Part shown: piece after piece, positions 8,204 to 17,475 of the stretch | Layout: each line of letters opens with the position of its first letter | Position numbering within the stretch: the first letter of the stretch is position 1 | NCBI RefSeq assembly: GCF_900112175.1 | Contig: NZ_FOYT01000002.1 | Span: forward strand, 186,001 to 250,000 | Length of the DNA stretch: 64,000 nt | Direction of reading: 5' to 3' | Origin: Halogeometricum rufum | GTDB taxonomy: Archaea > Halobacteriota > Halobacteria > Halobacteriales > Haloferacaceae | The notes under the pieces: generated by a model | The model's database searches: none | What the model saw: only the letters and a program-made list of their open reading frames with translations | What the model was told of the DNA's origin: nothing | Position numbers and translations under genes: made by a program

Positions 8204-9058
8204 TCACGTCGTCGCCGGCAGTTCGACGACGCCGAGGCGGCCGTCGAACGCGTCGTGGTCGAACCACGCCGTCCGCCGGTCGCCGTCGGGACCGAACGGT
8301 TCGGTCGCCGCGAGTTCGAACCGCCCCGCGGCCGCCTCGAAGTCGTCCACGCCGAGGAGGAACGCGCACGGCCCCTCCCCGACGGTTTCGATTCTGTCGG
8401 CCAGTCCGCCGTCGGCGTCTTCGGTCACCTCCGCGAGGGCGACGGGCGCGCCGGGGCAGACGCCGAACCGGTCGAACGGTCCCGTCGCGTCGACGGGCGT
8501 CGGGAGGCGGTGGCGGTCGGTCAGGAGCGACGCGGACTCGTCGGCGTCCGCGACGGCGAGGACGACGGCCGCCGTCCCGGCGAGCGGCGAGTCCGCGAGG
8601 TCGGCGTTCGGCGTCGTCCGGTACGACCGGGGCGTCCGATCGGCGATGGTGAAGGGGAGGCGTTCGTCGCCCGCGGGCCCCTCGAAGCACATGTCCCACT
8701 CCACGCGCGTGCCGTCGGGGCGGGTCCGCGACGCCTCGTGCGGCCCGTCGACGCGAATCCCGCGGTCGATGGCCGTCTTCGCCGCCGCGGCGACGGACGG
8801 AACCTCCACGCACCACCCGGCCGGGCCGGCGTCGGCGGCGAGGTGCGCGGGCCAGAACCCGGCGTCTTCGGGGTCGGCGTCGGCCGTCGGGGCGACGAAC
8901 TCCAGGTAGGACCCGTCCGGGAGACCGAGGACGGCCATGTGCGTCGTCCCGGTGCCGTGGGGGCCGCCGTACTCGGAGGCGAGACCGACGTCCGCCGCCG
9001 CCGCGCGCAGGTGGTCGAGGTCGGTGCCGCCGAACGCGACGTGGTCGAGGGTGAGCAT
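8204..9058 (-). CDS. VOC / glyoxalase-like domain protein
   Basis: The 284-residue protein begins MLTLDHVAFGGTDLDHLRAA, the opening beta strand of a vicinal-oxygen-chelate fold with its first metal-ligand histidine. It continues with the GLPDGSYLEFVAP strand that usually holds the glutamate ligand. A second, weaker half spans about residues 145-280. It resembles the glyoxalase-like domain of two-module VOC proteins (dioxygenases, isomerases, fosfomycin-type enzymes). The substrate cannot be told. It is divergent from the metalloprotease gene. No signal peptide is seen, so it should be cytoplasmic. Confidence 0.75.
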   Translation of the reverse strand: MLTLDHVAFGGTDLDHLRAAAADVGLASEYGGPHGTGTTHMAVLGLPDGSYLEFVAPTADADPEDAGFWPAHLAADAGPAGWCVEVPSVAAAAKTAIDRGIRVDGPHEASRTRPDGTRVEWDMCFEGPAGDERLPFTIADRTPRSYRTTPNADLADSPLAGTAAVVLAVADADESASLLTDRHRLPTPVDATGPFDRFGVCPGAPVALAEVTEDADGGLADRIETVGEGPCAFLLGVDDFEAAAGRFELAATEPFGPDGDRRTAWFDHDAFDGRLGVVELPATT

Positions 9059-9292
9059 GCGTACACGTCGGCGCGGATCGACATAAACGACCGCCGCCCT
9101 TTCGACGGCGTGCGGTCGTCGTCCCCGTCGTCTCGTCCGTCACGTCGGCTTCCCCTTCGCGCCGCCGCCGCGGGCGTAATCGAGCGACTGCGGCCGACCG
9201 GACGCGCGCCGCGGGACTGGTCGACATCCCGGAACGGGGGCCGGTCGGCATCCCGGAACAAGGGTTTTGTCCGCGCGCCTCCACCACGACGT

Positions 9293-10273
9293 ATGGATAT
9301 CTTCCGTAGCGTCCACGCGGTCGCGACCGCTTCGGGCGACGGTCAGGGCACCGGCGCCATCGACTGGGACGCCGTCGCCGACGCCGCGAAGAACGTGACC
9401 GACCCCGGCGACCTCACCCTCTCCGCCGAGGACCGCGAGGGGTACGCGACGGACGTGCGCGACGCCCGCCGTCGCCTCAAGTCGGTAGGCGACGTGGAGT
9501 TCGACCTCCCCGAGGCCGTCGAGGTACAGAACCGTCACCACTGGATCGACGCGAACATCCGGACGTTCGAACGTGTCATGCGCCCCATCGAGAAGCGCGG
9601 GCGCGTCCCACTCCCGGGCGTCACGCGCGTCGTCAACACCGGCACCATGGCGTTCATGCTGTCGTTCCTCGGGAAGAACGTCCTCGGCCAGTACGACCCC
9701 CTCCTCCTCGCCGAGAGCGACGACGACCACGGCCTCTACTTCGTCCACCCGAACATCGTCGAGGCCGCCGACTCCCTCGACGTGGACTTCCCACGCTTCC
9801 GTCGGTGGATCGCCTTCCACGAAGTCGCCCACGCCGCCGAGTTCGGCGCCGCGCCGTGGCTCTCGGGACACCTCGAACACCGGATGCAGGACGGACTGGA
9901 CGCCCTCGCCGACGGCGAGTTCGACCGCGAGGCGTTCTCCGACCTCGACACCGCGATGACGGCCGTCGAGGGCTACGCGGAACTGCTCATGGACCGCGCG
10001 TTCGACGAGGAGTACGCCGACCTCCGCGCGAAACTGGACGCCCGTCGGAGCGGTGGCGGCCCCGTCGCCCGCCTCGTCCGGCGTCTCCTCGGCCTCGGCG
10101 TCAAGCGCCGACAGTACGAACGCGGCGCGGAGTTCTTCGAGACGGTCGCCGACGAACGCGGCGTCGCCGCCGCGTCCGTGGTGTGGGAGCGACCGGAGAA
10201 CCTCCCGACCGACGAGGAGATACAGAACCCCTGGAAGTGGATCGCGCGCGTGAATCCCGAGTCACGGCTGTAA
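9293..10273 (+). CDS. Zinc-dependent metalloprotease of the DUF2342 type
   Basis: This protein is 326 residues long from the ATG at 9293. The frame is open for 1 kb further upstream, but that part is the shadow of the VOC gene. A gluzincin-type HExxH motif, FHEVAH, lies at residues 175-180 within a helix-rich domain, followed by a conserved TAVEGYAELLMDRAF segment that may supply a third ligand. The family is known mainly from actinobacteria and haloarchaea and is sometimes labelled as associated with coenzyme F420 synthesis. The protein has no signal peptide or membrane helix. Substrate unknown. Confidence 0.8.
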   Translation: MDIFRSVHAVATASGDGQGTGAIDWDAVADAAKNVTDPGDLTLSAEDREGYATDVRDARRRLKSVGDVEFDLPEAVEVQNRHHWIDANIRTFERVMRPIEKRGRVPLPGVTRVVNTGTMAFMLSFLGKNVLGQYDPLLLAESDDDHGLYFVHPNIVEAADSLDVDFPRFRRWIAFHEVAHAAEFGAAPWLSGHLEHRMQDGLDALADGEFDREAFSDLDTAMTAVEGYAELLMDRAFDEEYADLRAKLDARRSGGGPVARLVRRLLGLGVKRRQYERGAEFFETVADERGVAAASVVWERPENLPTDEEIQNPWKWIARVNPESRL

Positions 10274-10415
10274 TCCGGTCACCAGACCGTCGCGCCGAAC
10301 CGACCGCACTCGTCCCGTCGGGTTCGACGAGCGCGGCCAGGAGACATCAACCGATTGAACTGACACGGAATGTTTAATCTCCCGACCCGATAAACTAACG
10401 CCACGCGATAACTGA

Positions 10416-12038
10416 ATGAACCTCTCACTCTGGGGATACGTCGGGGTCTTTGCCGCCGTGTCCGTCATCTGCTTCGGCAGCCTGCGGCACCGAAGGCGCA
10501 TCGAGGACCCGGACACGCGACGGGGGCTGACGGCCCTATTGGCGCTGAGCGGTGCGTGGGCGGCCGTCCACGTGGGATACCTCGTGGCACCGTCCCCGAC
10601 ACTCCAGTACGCCTTCTTCACGGCGGGGCTGGTGGCCGGGTTGGCGGCCGTCGGCCCGTGGCTCTACTTCTGCTCTGCGTACACGGGTCGAAGGCACCAC
10701 CGGAACACGACGATACGGCGCGTCTCCGTCGCCACCTTCCTGGTCGTCGTCGCGGTGAAACTGACGAACCCGCTCCACAACTGGTACTTCACGGCGGAGG
10801 TGGTGTCGGAACCGTTCTCTCACCTGGCGATTCACCACGAACCGCTCCACTGGGTCGTGATGGCGTTCGCGTACGCGCTCTCGTTCGTCGGCGTGTTCGT
10901 GCTCTTCGAACTGTTCGCGCAGGTGGACTTCGACACGAAGCCGCTGTTCGGCATCGTCGCACTCACCGGCCTGCCCGTCGTCTTCGACATCGTCACCCCG
11001 TTGCGGACGACGCTACCGGACGTCACTTACTCCGCGCTGGGCGTCGCCGCCTTCGCCCTCGGCGTCTTCTACCTCCACTTCGACCAGTTCCAGACCGTCC
11101 AGTTGGCCGGCGAAGTCGACGACCCCATCGTCGTCCTCGACGACGAGGACCGCGTCCACGACTTCAACCAGAGCGCGCGGGACCTGTTCCCCGCGCTGTC
11201 GGGGTCGGTCGGGGAGGCGTTCGAGACGCTCCTCCCCGACGTCGCCGCCGCCGTCGCGTCCCCGGACGCCGTCGTCTCCGTCGGGCGGAACGGGCGAACC
11301 GAGTACTACAGCGTCTCCGAGAACCCGTTCTCGGCCGACCGGTCGCGAATCGGCCGTTCGATAACGCTGACCGACGTGACCGAGAAACGGCGGCACGAGC
11401 GAGAACTGGAGCGGACGAACGAGCGTCTCGAACGGTTCGCCAGCACCGTCTCGCACGACCTGCGGAACCCGCTCAACGTCGCGCAGGGTCGGCTGGCGCT
11501 ACACCGGGAAGCCCACGACGACGAGCACCTCGCCACGGCGAGCAACGCGCTCGACCGGATGGAGCGGCTCATCGAGGAGATACTGACGCTCTCGCGGCAG
11601 GGGCGGGCGATTTCGGAGACGGAGACGGTGGCGCTCTCGGCCGTCGTCGACGACTGCTGGGAGGTCGTCGACACGGGCGAGGCGGCGGTGCACGTCGAGA
11701 GCGACCGCTCGCTCGCGGCGGACGCCGACCGACTCCAGCAACTGCTGGAGAACCTGTTTCGCAACGCCATCGAACACGCAGGCCCCGACGTGACGATTCG
11801 CGTGGGGTCGCTCGAGGAGGGAATCGGGTTCTACGTCGCGGACGACGGCCCCGGCATCCCGGCGGACGACTGCGAGGCGGTGTTCGAGTCGGGCTACTCG
11901 ACCGCCCGAGACGGCACCGGGTTCGGGCTGGCAATCGTGAAGGAGATAGCCGACGCGCACGGCTGGGACGTCCGCGCGACGGCGGGCACCGACGGCGGTG
12001 CCCGGTTCGAGGTGTCGGGCGTCGAGCCCGCCGACTGA
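10416..12038 (+). CDS. Sensor histidine kinase with seven-helix N-terminal region
   Basis: The 540-residue membrane kinase starts with about seven hydrophobic helices over residues 1-225 (histidine-kinase 7TM type). A PAS-like region follows at about 230-320. The HisKA domain has SHDLRNPLNVAQGR, with phospho-acceptor His347. The ATPase domain has the N box (ENLFRNAIEHAG), G1 (VADDGPGIP) and G2 (GTGFGLAIVKEI). No response regulator lies next to it, which is common in haloarchaea. AT-rich stretches (GTTTAAT near 10374) lie in the 142-base gap before it. Its kinase half resembles that of the kinase at 54020-55450. Confidence 0.9.
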   Translation: MNLSLWGYVGVFAAVSVICFGSLRHRRRIEDPDTRRGLTALLALSGAWAAVHVGYLVAPSPTLQYAFFTAGLVAGLAAVGPWLYFCSAYTGRRHHRNTTIRRVSVATFLVVVAVKLTNPLHNWYFTAEVVSEPFSHLAIHHEPLHWVVMAFAYALSFVGVFVLFELFAQVDFDTKPLFGIVALTGLPVVFDIVTPLRTTLPDVTYSALGVAAFALGVFYLHFDQFQTVQLAGEVDDPIVVLDDEDRVHDFNQSARDLFPALSGSVGEAFETLLPDVAAAVASPDAVVSVGRNGRTEYYSVSENPFSADRSRIGRSITLTDVTEKRRHERELERTNERLERFASTVSHDLRNPLNVAQGRLALHREAHDDEHLATASNALDRMERLIEEILTLSRQGRAISETETVALSAVVDDCWEVVDTGEAAVHVESDRSLAADADRLQQLLENLFRNAIEHAGPDVTIRVGSLEEGIGFYVADDGPGIPADDCEAVFESGYSTARDGTGFGLAIVKEIADAHGWDVRATAGTDGGARFEVSGVEPAD

Positions 12039-12075
12039 CGGCGCTCGGCCGGGTCTGCGCCGGAGAGGTCCCGAC

Positions 12076-12312
12076 TCAGCGACGGCCGCGGTTCGTCGTC
12101 GCCAGGAACTCCGACCACCAGCGGTCGAGGAAGTAGAGGAGGGCGCCCCCGAGGACGAGTCCGCCGACGAACCCGGCCCCGATGTAGAGCGGCGTCCCGC
12201 CCGCCTGCAGGGCGACGAGTGCGCCCGAGGCGGCGACGAGGAGGACGAACCCGACTTTGAGTCGCGTGCTCGCGGCCGTTCGCTCCTCGTCGGACATGCT
12301 CGGTCCGACCAT
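12076..12312 (-). CDS. Small two-helix membrane protein
   Basis: This 78-residue protein begins at an ATG that overlaps the stop of the NTF2-like gene (TGATG); an internal start at Met6 (MSDEE) is also possible. Two hydrophobic segments, about residues 20-36 and 42-61, are separated by a short GGTP turn. The N-terminus is charged and the tail ends in RGRR. No known family is recognised. It is translationally coupled to the NTF2-like protein. Confidence 0.65.
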   Translation of the reverse strand: MVGPSMSDEERTAASTRLKVGFVLLVAASGALVALQAGGTPLYIGAGFVGGLVLGGALLYFLDRWWSEFLATTNRGRR

Positions 12313-12728
12313 CAGTCCCGCTCCCCGTCGTGGGCGACGCTGACGTGCATCCCGAGGAACACCCACTCGTCGGTCTCGGGGTCGGCGTCCGGGTCGTCGT
12401 CGGTCGGCCGGCGTTCGAGCGTCCCGCTCCACCGCGTATCGAAGTCGTGGTCGGCGTCGCTCTCGGTGTCGGTCCACGCCATCCGCACGTCGTCGGAGAA
12501 GGCGGCGTGCTTCTCGCGTTCGACGACGCGTAGCGCGTCGCTCTCGACGGTCCAGTCCGTCGTCGTCCGCGTCTGTTCGCGGAGTCCCTCGGCCACGTCG
12601 TCGTAGCCGACGAGCGTCTCCCCGACGCCGAACTTCACGACGTCGGCTTCCTCGGCGAAGTACGGGTAAAGCGGTTCTCCCCGGCGAAGCGCCTCGTAGT
12701 AGTCCTCGACGGTCGCCCGTGCGCTCAT
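12312..12728 (-). CDS. NTF2-like / SnoaL-fold protein
   Basis: The 138-residue protein starts SARATVEDYYEALRRGEPLYPYF, the opening helix of NTF2-like proteins, and continues with the cone-shaped sheet pattern (VVKFGVGETLVGYDDVAEGLREQ). Homologues are often called nuclear transport factor 2 family or calcium/calmodulin-dependent kinase association-like proteins. The fold binds small ligands or forms dimers, and no catalytic residue can be assigned. The ATG at 12728 is preferred because residues upstream look like non-coding sequence. It overlaps the small membrane gene downstream. Confidence 0.72.
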   Translation of the reverse strand: MSARATVEDYYEALRRGEPLYPYFAEEADVVKFGVGETLVGYDDVAEGLREQTRTTTDWTVESDALRVVEREKHAAFSDDVRMAWTDTESDADHDFDTRWSGTLERRPTDDDPDADPETDEWVFLGMHVSVAHDGERD

Positions 12729-12861
12729 AGCTGTCTCGTCGGCGCGGAGGGATTTGAAAACACGGTTTGTGCGGGGGCAGTCGCGCGCGGCGCGACTCGG
12801 CCGGTCGCCCCCCGGTCTACTCGTCACGTACGCTTATGTGGTCGCCGGACGGTGCTGCGGT

Positions 12862-13257
12862 ATGGCGAACGACACCGACGAGACGACCGGTGCGTCGACG
12901 ACCCCGTCGAGGCTCGGTCGCTCGTTGTTCGGACTCGGACTCGCACTCCAGGCGTCCGAGGACTTCCGCGACATGGACGGACAGATATCGTACGCCGAGT
13001 CCGCGGGTGTGCCGCTTCCCGACTTGGCGGTGCCGTTCGGCTCCGGGATGATGGCCGCGGGGGGACTCGGCGTCGCCCTGTGGCGGTTCCCCCGAGTCGC
13101 CACGGGTGCCGTCGTCACGTTCCTCGCGGTGGTGACGCCGACGATGCACGACTTCTGGAACGAGGAGGGCGACGCCAGCGGCGAGCGTCTGGCCTTCTTC
13201 GGTAACCTCGCGATGTTCGGCGCCGCGCTGGCGTTCCTCCGCGAGGCGTACCGCTGA
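12862..13257 (+). CDS. DoxX-like membrane protein
   Basis: This 131-residue protein has four hydrophobic segments, at about residues 20-40, 57-75, 80-98 and 108-128. Features of the DoxX family include the first helix GRSLFGLGLALQA, the small-residue motif PFGSGMMAAGGLGVALWRFP, and TPTMHDFW, in which a His-Asp pair lies before the last helix. DoxX proteins are inner-membrane proteins linked in some organisms to thiosulfate oxidation or oxidative stress, but the role here is unknown. CTTATG lies about 26 bases before the ATG. Confidence 0.75.
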   Translation: MANDTDETTGASTTPSRLGRSLFGLGLALQASEDFRDMDGQISYAESAGVPLPDLAVPFGSGMMAAGGLGVALWRFPRVATGAVVTFLAVVTPTMHDFWNEEGDASGERLAFFGNLAMFGAALAFLREAYR

Positions 13258-13323
13258 GGCGCCGCCCCCGGCGACGCGTCGTTCCGCCCGCCGGACGGAC
13301 GCTCACCGCCGCGAGTCGACCCG

Positions 13324-13878
13324 TCACTGAAAGCCGCGGCCGACCGCGTCCTCGTCGATGAGGTCCTCCAAGTCGTCGGTCAACAGGTCGTCGGCGTCGG
13401 CGAACTCCGCGGTCAGGTCGTCCAACCGGTCGGGTCGGCCGTCGAACTCGTACTCCATCGGGCCGAAGGCGGGGCTGTCGATGGCGTCCATCACGTCGGT
13501 GAACAGGTCCTCGGGCGTCGTCGGCGCCTCCGCGTGGACCTTCACCGTCTCCTCCAGACGGCGGGCCATCGACTCCGCGTGGTCCTCGTCCTCCGGCGGC
13601 GACTGGACGGCGAACCGGCCGCCGTCGGCGTCGCGACGCGGCAGGAGGGGTTCGATGTCGTCGTCGATGCGCCGGGCGACTCTGGAGCCGACGCCGCGCA
13701 CTTCGAGGGGGTTCTTCGCGTACGTCTTCAGTTCGTAGACGCCGGCGTCGGGGTGGCCCAAGAACAGTTCCTCGCCGAGTCCGTCCTCGCGGTGGCCGGC
13801 GACGGCGCGCCAGCCGTCGGGGTCCACGCCGGAGTCGGTCACGTCCGCGAGAATGTCTTTCCAATCCCTGGCGCGCAT
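13324..13878 (-). CDS. Conserved acidic protein of unknown function
   Basis: This 184-residue soluble protein starts MRARDWKDILADVTDSGVDP. It has a basic patch in the middle (YAKNPLEVRGVGSRVARRID) in an otherwise acidic chain. The block around FGPMEYEFDGRPD is well structured, while the last 25 residues are highly acidic. I do not recognise a family. It is divergent from the Dna2-like nuclease/helicase gene, with a 153-base shared promoter region, so a related role is possible but unproven. Confidence 0.65.
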   Translation of the reverse strand: MRARDWKDILADVTDSGVDPDGWRAVAGHREDGLGEELFLGHPDAGVYELKTYAKNPLEVRGVGSRVARRIDDDIEPLLPRRDADGGRFAVQSPPEDEDHAESMARRLEETVKVHAEAPTTPEDLFTDVMDAIDSPAFGPMEYEFDGRPDRLDDLTAEFADADDLLTDDLEDLIDEDAVGRGFQ

Positions 13879-14031
13879 ACCCGCCCGTAGTGCGGCATCC
13901 CGAATGAGCGTGGCGGTTCCGGCGGTCCGAGTCGTCGCACGCTGTCGTCCCGTCGGACCGCGTCTCGCCGTCGCCGCCCCGCCGGCCGCCGTGACCGACA
14001 GCGTTTTTCGCCCCGGCGCGGACCTGTCGGT

Positions 14032-16695
14032 GTGAACCTCCGCGGCCGCATCGTCGAGGTGGGCGACGAACGCGAAGTGGAGACGCAGTACGGGACCCGG
14101 TCGCTCGCCGAGGTGTCGATTCGACCGGACGGGACGGACGCCGACGCGGGCGACGCCCTCGTCCGGGTGACGCTGTGGGGGAAGTGGACCCACACCGCCG
14201 ACCTGGCCGAACCCGGCATGGACCTCCTCGTCACCGAAGCCGAGGAGTCGGAGTACCGCGGCGAGACGACGTACTCGACGGCCAAGGGGTCGTACGTCGT
14301 CCTCGAACCCGACTTCCTCGTCGACGTGACCGACGTTCGCTCGTGGGTGCAGTGCCCCCGGATGTACTACCTGAACAAACTGTCGGGCATCCCGCTGAAC
14401 TACCCCGTGGTGAAGGGGACTATCGTCCACGAGGTGTTCGGCGACCTGTTGCGCGGCCGTGAGTTAGAGGAGTCCATCGCGGAACGCGTCGCCGAGGCGG
14501 GCCTGCAACTCGGCTTGCTGGGCCGCGACGCCACCGAAGTCGAGGACGAGGTGCGCAGGAACGCCGCCGCCATCGAGGGCTGGTTGGCGCAGGGCACCCT
14601 GACCGAAGAGGACGGCTGGCGCTCGGAGTACACGCTCATCTCGCCGACGTTCGGCATCAAGGGCCGCGCGGACGCCCTCCGACGAGGGATGCCCGTCGAA
14701 CTGAAGACGGGCAAGAATCTCAAGCGCGACCCCCGGTTCCAGGACAAGATTCAGGCCGCCGCCTACGCCCTCGTCCTCGACGAACGCGGCGTCCCCGCCG
14801 ACACGGGGACGCTCCTCTACACGAAGAACACGGCGCTGGAGCGAAACGAGGAGACGGGCGACCTCTCGCCGGCCAAGGAGTTCTCCATCGGCAAGGGCCT
14901 CCTGGAGTTCGTCGTCCGCAAACGCAACGAGATAGCCGCGATGGAGTTCGACATCTCGGTGCCGACGGGGTTCGAGGCGGACGCCAAGTGCGAGTACTGC
15001 TTCGAGCAGGACACCTGCATGGTCGTCTCCGGCCGCCTCGACCAAGAGTCGAAGGCCGGCCAGATAGGCACCCCGCTCCCCGACGACGAACGCGAGTACT
15101 TCGACCGGCTCTACCGCGCCATCGAGGAGGAACGGCGGGAGACGCACGCGGAGTACCGCAAACTCTGGGAGCAGTCCGCGGCGGAACGCGCGGCCGACGA
15201 CCGGGCCCTGATAGACCTCGAACCCGTCGACCGCCGCGAAATCGAGGGGCAGCGCTGGGAACTGCGCGCGCGGAAGCCCGACGGCGCGGTGTCGAAACTT
15301 CGCGAGGGCGACGTCTGCCTCGCCAGCGACGGCGACCCGGTGGGCGGCCACGCCGAACTCTGTCGCATCCGCGAACTCGGCGACGACGTCGTCGTCACGG
15401 CGGACGAACCCGTCGAACTCCGTCGACTCGACGTCTACCCCTCCGAGATTTCGGTGTCGCGGATGCTGACCGCCGTCCACGACGCACTGCTGAAGGGCGG
15501 GGAGAACAGAAAGGACGTGCTGTTCGGCCGTCGCGCGCCCGCTTTCGCCGACCGGAGCGCCGAGACGTACATCGACAACAACGAGGCGCAGAACGAGGCG
15601 GTGCGACTCGCGGTGGACGCCGACGACTTCGCCCTCGTCCACGGCCCGCCGGGGACGGGCAAGACGTACACCATCGCCCGCATCGTCCGGGCCCTCGTCG
15701 CCGACGGCAACCGCGTCCTCCTGTCGGCGTTCACCAACCGCGCGGTGGACAACGCCCTCGAAGCGCTCCGGGACCAGGGCTTCGAGGAGGCGATTCGCGT
15801 CGGCACGGAGAACGGCATCCGCGAGGACATGCTGGACCTGCACCTGAAGACGACGGGCGACCCGAACGGCCGCGCCGCGGAGTTGACGAACGCGCCCGTC
15901 GTCGCCGCCACCACCTCCTCCTGCGGGTCGCGCGTGATGCGCGAGCAGTCGTTCGACGTGGCCCTCGTGGACGAGGCGTCGCAGTTGACCGAACCCGGGA
16001 CGCTCGCCGCCGTCAACCGCGCGGACCGCTTCGTCCTCGTCGGCGACCACGAGCAGTTGCCGCCCGTGGTCAGAGCCGAGAACGACCTCCAGCGGTCGCT
16101 GTTCGAACGGCTCATCGACGCCGCGCCCGAGGCGTCCGTGATGCTGGACCGCCAGTACCGGATGAGCCAGCGGATTCAGGCGTTCTCGTCGACGGAGTTC
16201 TACGACGGCGCGCTCCGACCCGCCACCGGCGACGTCGCGGCACAGCGACTCTCGGACCTCGGCGTGGACGAGTCGGCCCTCCCCGCGGCCCTCCGGGACC
16301 CGGTGGCCTTCGTGGACCCCGACGGGTCGCGCGTGGGCAACACCAACCCCGTCGAGGCCGACCGCGTGGCCGAACTCGTCGAGGCGTTCGTCGCGGCGGG
16401 CGTCGACCCCGACGACGTCGGCGTCATCGCGCCGTTCCGCGCGCAGGTGGCCGAGATAAGCAAGCGAACGGACGTGACCGTGGACACGGTGGACCGGTTC
16501 CAGGGCTCCTCGAAGGAAGTCGTCCTCGTCTCGTTCGTCGCCACCGGGACGCTCGACGGCCCCCTGTTCGAGGACTACCGCCGCATCAACGTCGCGCTGA
16601 CGCGGGCGAAGAAGTCGCTGGTCCTCGTCGGCGACGCCGACGCCCTCGCCTCGGACCCGTTCTACGCCCGGATGCTCGACTGGGCGCGTCGCTGA
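14032..16695 (+). CDS. Dna2-like Fe-S nuclease / superfamily 1 helicase
   Basis: The 887-residue protein joins three parts. Residues 1-95 look like an OB-fold (VEVGDEREVETQYG). Residues 100-335 form a Cas4/Dna2-type PD-(D/E)xK nuclease, with Cys108, the catalytic VELKTGK strand, and Cys320, Cys323 and Cys329, the four ligands of a 4Fe-4S cluster. Residues 530-885 form an SF1 helicase, with Walker A GPPGTGKT (about 538-545), VDEASQ (about 645), LVGDHEQLPPV, DRQYRM and NVALTRAK. Dna2-type enzymes process 5' flaps and resect DNA ends. The start is a GTG; T-rich GTTTTT about 25 bases upstream suits a leaderless transcript. Confidence 0.92.
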   Translation: MNLRGRIVEVGDEREVETQYGTRSLAEVSIRPDGTDADAGDALVRVTLWGKWTHTADLAEPGMDLLVTEAEESEYRGETTYSTAKGSYVVLEPDFLVDVTDVRSWVQCPRMYYLNKLSGIPLNYPVVKGTIVHEVFGDLLRGRELEESIAERVAEAGLQLGLLGRDATEVEDEVRRNAAAIEGWLAQGTLTEEDGWRSEYTLISPTFGIKGRADALRRGMPVELKTGKNLKRDPRFQDKIQAAAYALVLDERGVPADTGTLLYTKNTALERNEETGDLSPAKEFSIGKGLLEFVVRKRNEIAAMEFDISVPTGFEADAKCEYCFEQDTCMVVSGRLDQESKAGQIGTPLPDDEREYFDRLYRAIEEERRETHAEYRKLWEQSAAERAADDRALIDLEPVDRREIEGQRWELRARKPDGAVSKLREGDVCLASDGDPVGGHAELCRIRELGDDVVVTADEPVELRRLDVYPSEISVSRMLTAVHDALLKGGENRKDVLFGRRAPAFADRSAETYIDNNEAQNEAVRLAVDADDFALVHGPPGTGKTYTIARIVRALVADGNRVLLSAFTNRAVDNALEALRDQGFEEAIRVGTENGIREDMLDLHLKTTGDPNGRAAELTNAPVVAATTSSCGSRVMREQSFDVALVDEASQLTEPGTLAAVNRADRFVLVGDHEQLPPVVRAENDLQRSLFERLIDAAPEASVMLDRQYRMSQRIQAFSSTEFYDGALRPATGDVAAQRLSDLGVDESALPAALRDPVAFVDPDGSRVGNTNPVEADRVAELVEAFVAAGVDPDDVGVIAPFRAQVAEISKRTDVTVDTVDRFQGSSKEVVLVSFVATGTLDGPLFEDYRRINVALTRAKKSLVLVGDADALASDPFYARMLDWARR

Positions 16696-16769
16696 CAGTC
16701 GGTCGACCCCCCCGAGACGACCGCGAGTGGGCGAGAACGCTTTTGCTCGCGGCGTGCTAGTGGTTCACT

Positions 16770-17318
16770 ATGTCGAACGACGAACAGTCGCCGGTGTCCC
16801 AGGGTTCACAGGTGTCTCAACAGTCGCAGGCGTCGCAGCGGTCGCAGATGTCTCGGCCGAAGGCGGACGCGAGCGACGCGCAACTGCTCGGCGTGCGGCA
16901 GGCGGTCCTCGGCGCCGCCGCGGGACTGGCGGGGATGGCCTCGATGGCGCCGTTCCTCGCCCTCGCGTGGGTGCTCGGCGCGTTCGAACTGTCGGCCGTC
17001 GCCGGCCTCTCGGACATCGTCGCCCTCGGACCGAGCTTCCTCTACGGGACGATAATCTTCGTCGGCGGCGGGATGACGACGCTCCCCCTGCTGTTCGTCT
17101 CGTTGGCCCTCTTCCTCCCCGGAGACGCGGTGATAGTCAAGGGTGCCGTCTTCGGTGCCATCGTCTGGACGGGGTTCGCCGTCGCCTTCTGGACGGGGCA
17201 GGCCGGCACTTCGCTGGCGCTGTTCCTCGTCCTCACGCTGGTGGCCCACGTCGCCTACGGCGCCGTACTCGGCACCGTCTACGCCCGCTACGCGCGCATC
17301 CCGGTGTACGACGTGTGA
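16770..17318 (+). CDS. Membrane protein with Ser-Gln-rich N-terminus (DUF6789-like)
   Basis: The 182-residue protein has a soluble first 40 residues, in which Ser-Gln pairs repeat about every three residues (positions 11-28). Four to five membrane helices follow, from residue 45 to 170. The membrane part has small-residue-rich helices (GAAAGLAGMASMAPFLALAW) and ends GAVLGTVYARYARIPVYDV, which resembles haloarchaeal DUF6789-type proteins; the family name is tentative. The T-rich CTTTTG 30 bases before the ATG may be the TATA element. Function unknown. Confidence 0.7.
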   Translation: MSNDEQSPVSQGSQVSQQSQASQRSQMSRPKADASDAQLLGVRQAVLGAAAGLAGMASMAPFLALAWVLGAFELSAVAGLSDIVALGPSFLYGTIIFVGGGMTTLPLLFVSLALFLPGDAVIVKGAVFGAIVWTGFAVAFWTGQAGTSLALFLVLTLVAHVAYGAVLGTVYARYARIPVYDV

Positions 17319-17475
17319 GGTGACGGGCGCGGGGGACATCGACGGACGACGGTGCGGCCATCGACCGACTGTCACGAGTGTGGGCACAAAAATCCATACG
17401 CATACCGACGCGTCCGACTCGGACCGCCCACCGTCGGAGCGTTCTTCACGGACGCCGACCTATCCCCACCGATTC

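Noticed and set aside
8255-9292. N-terminal extension of the metalloprotease frame by 346 codons
   Set aside because: This part is antisense to the VOC gene and has the Arg/Val/Gly-rich make-up of a shadow frame; the family starts at the ATG at 9293.
17352-17400. Apparent zinc motif (DCHECGH) in a plus-strand frame
   Set aside because: The rest of the frame is Arg-rich shadow sequence of the small membrane gene at 17476. The motif is probably chance.
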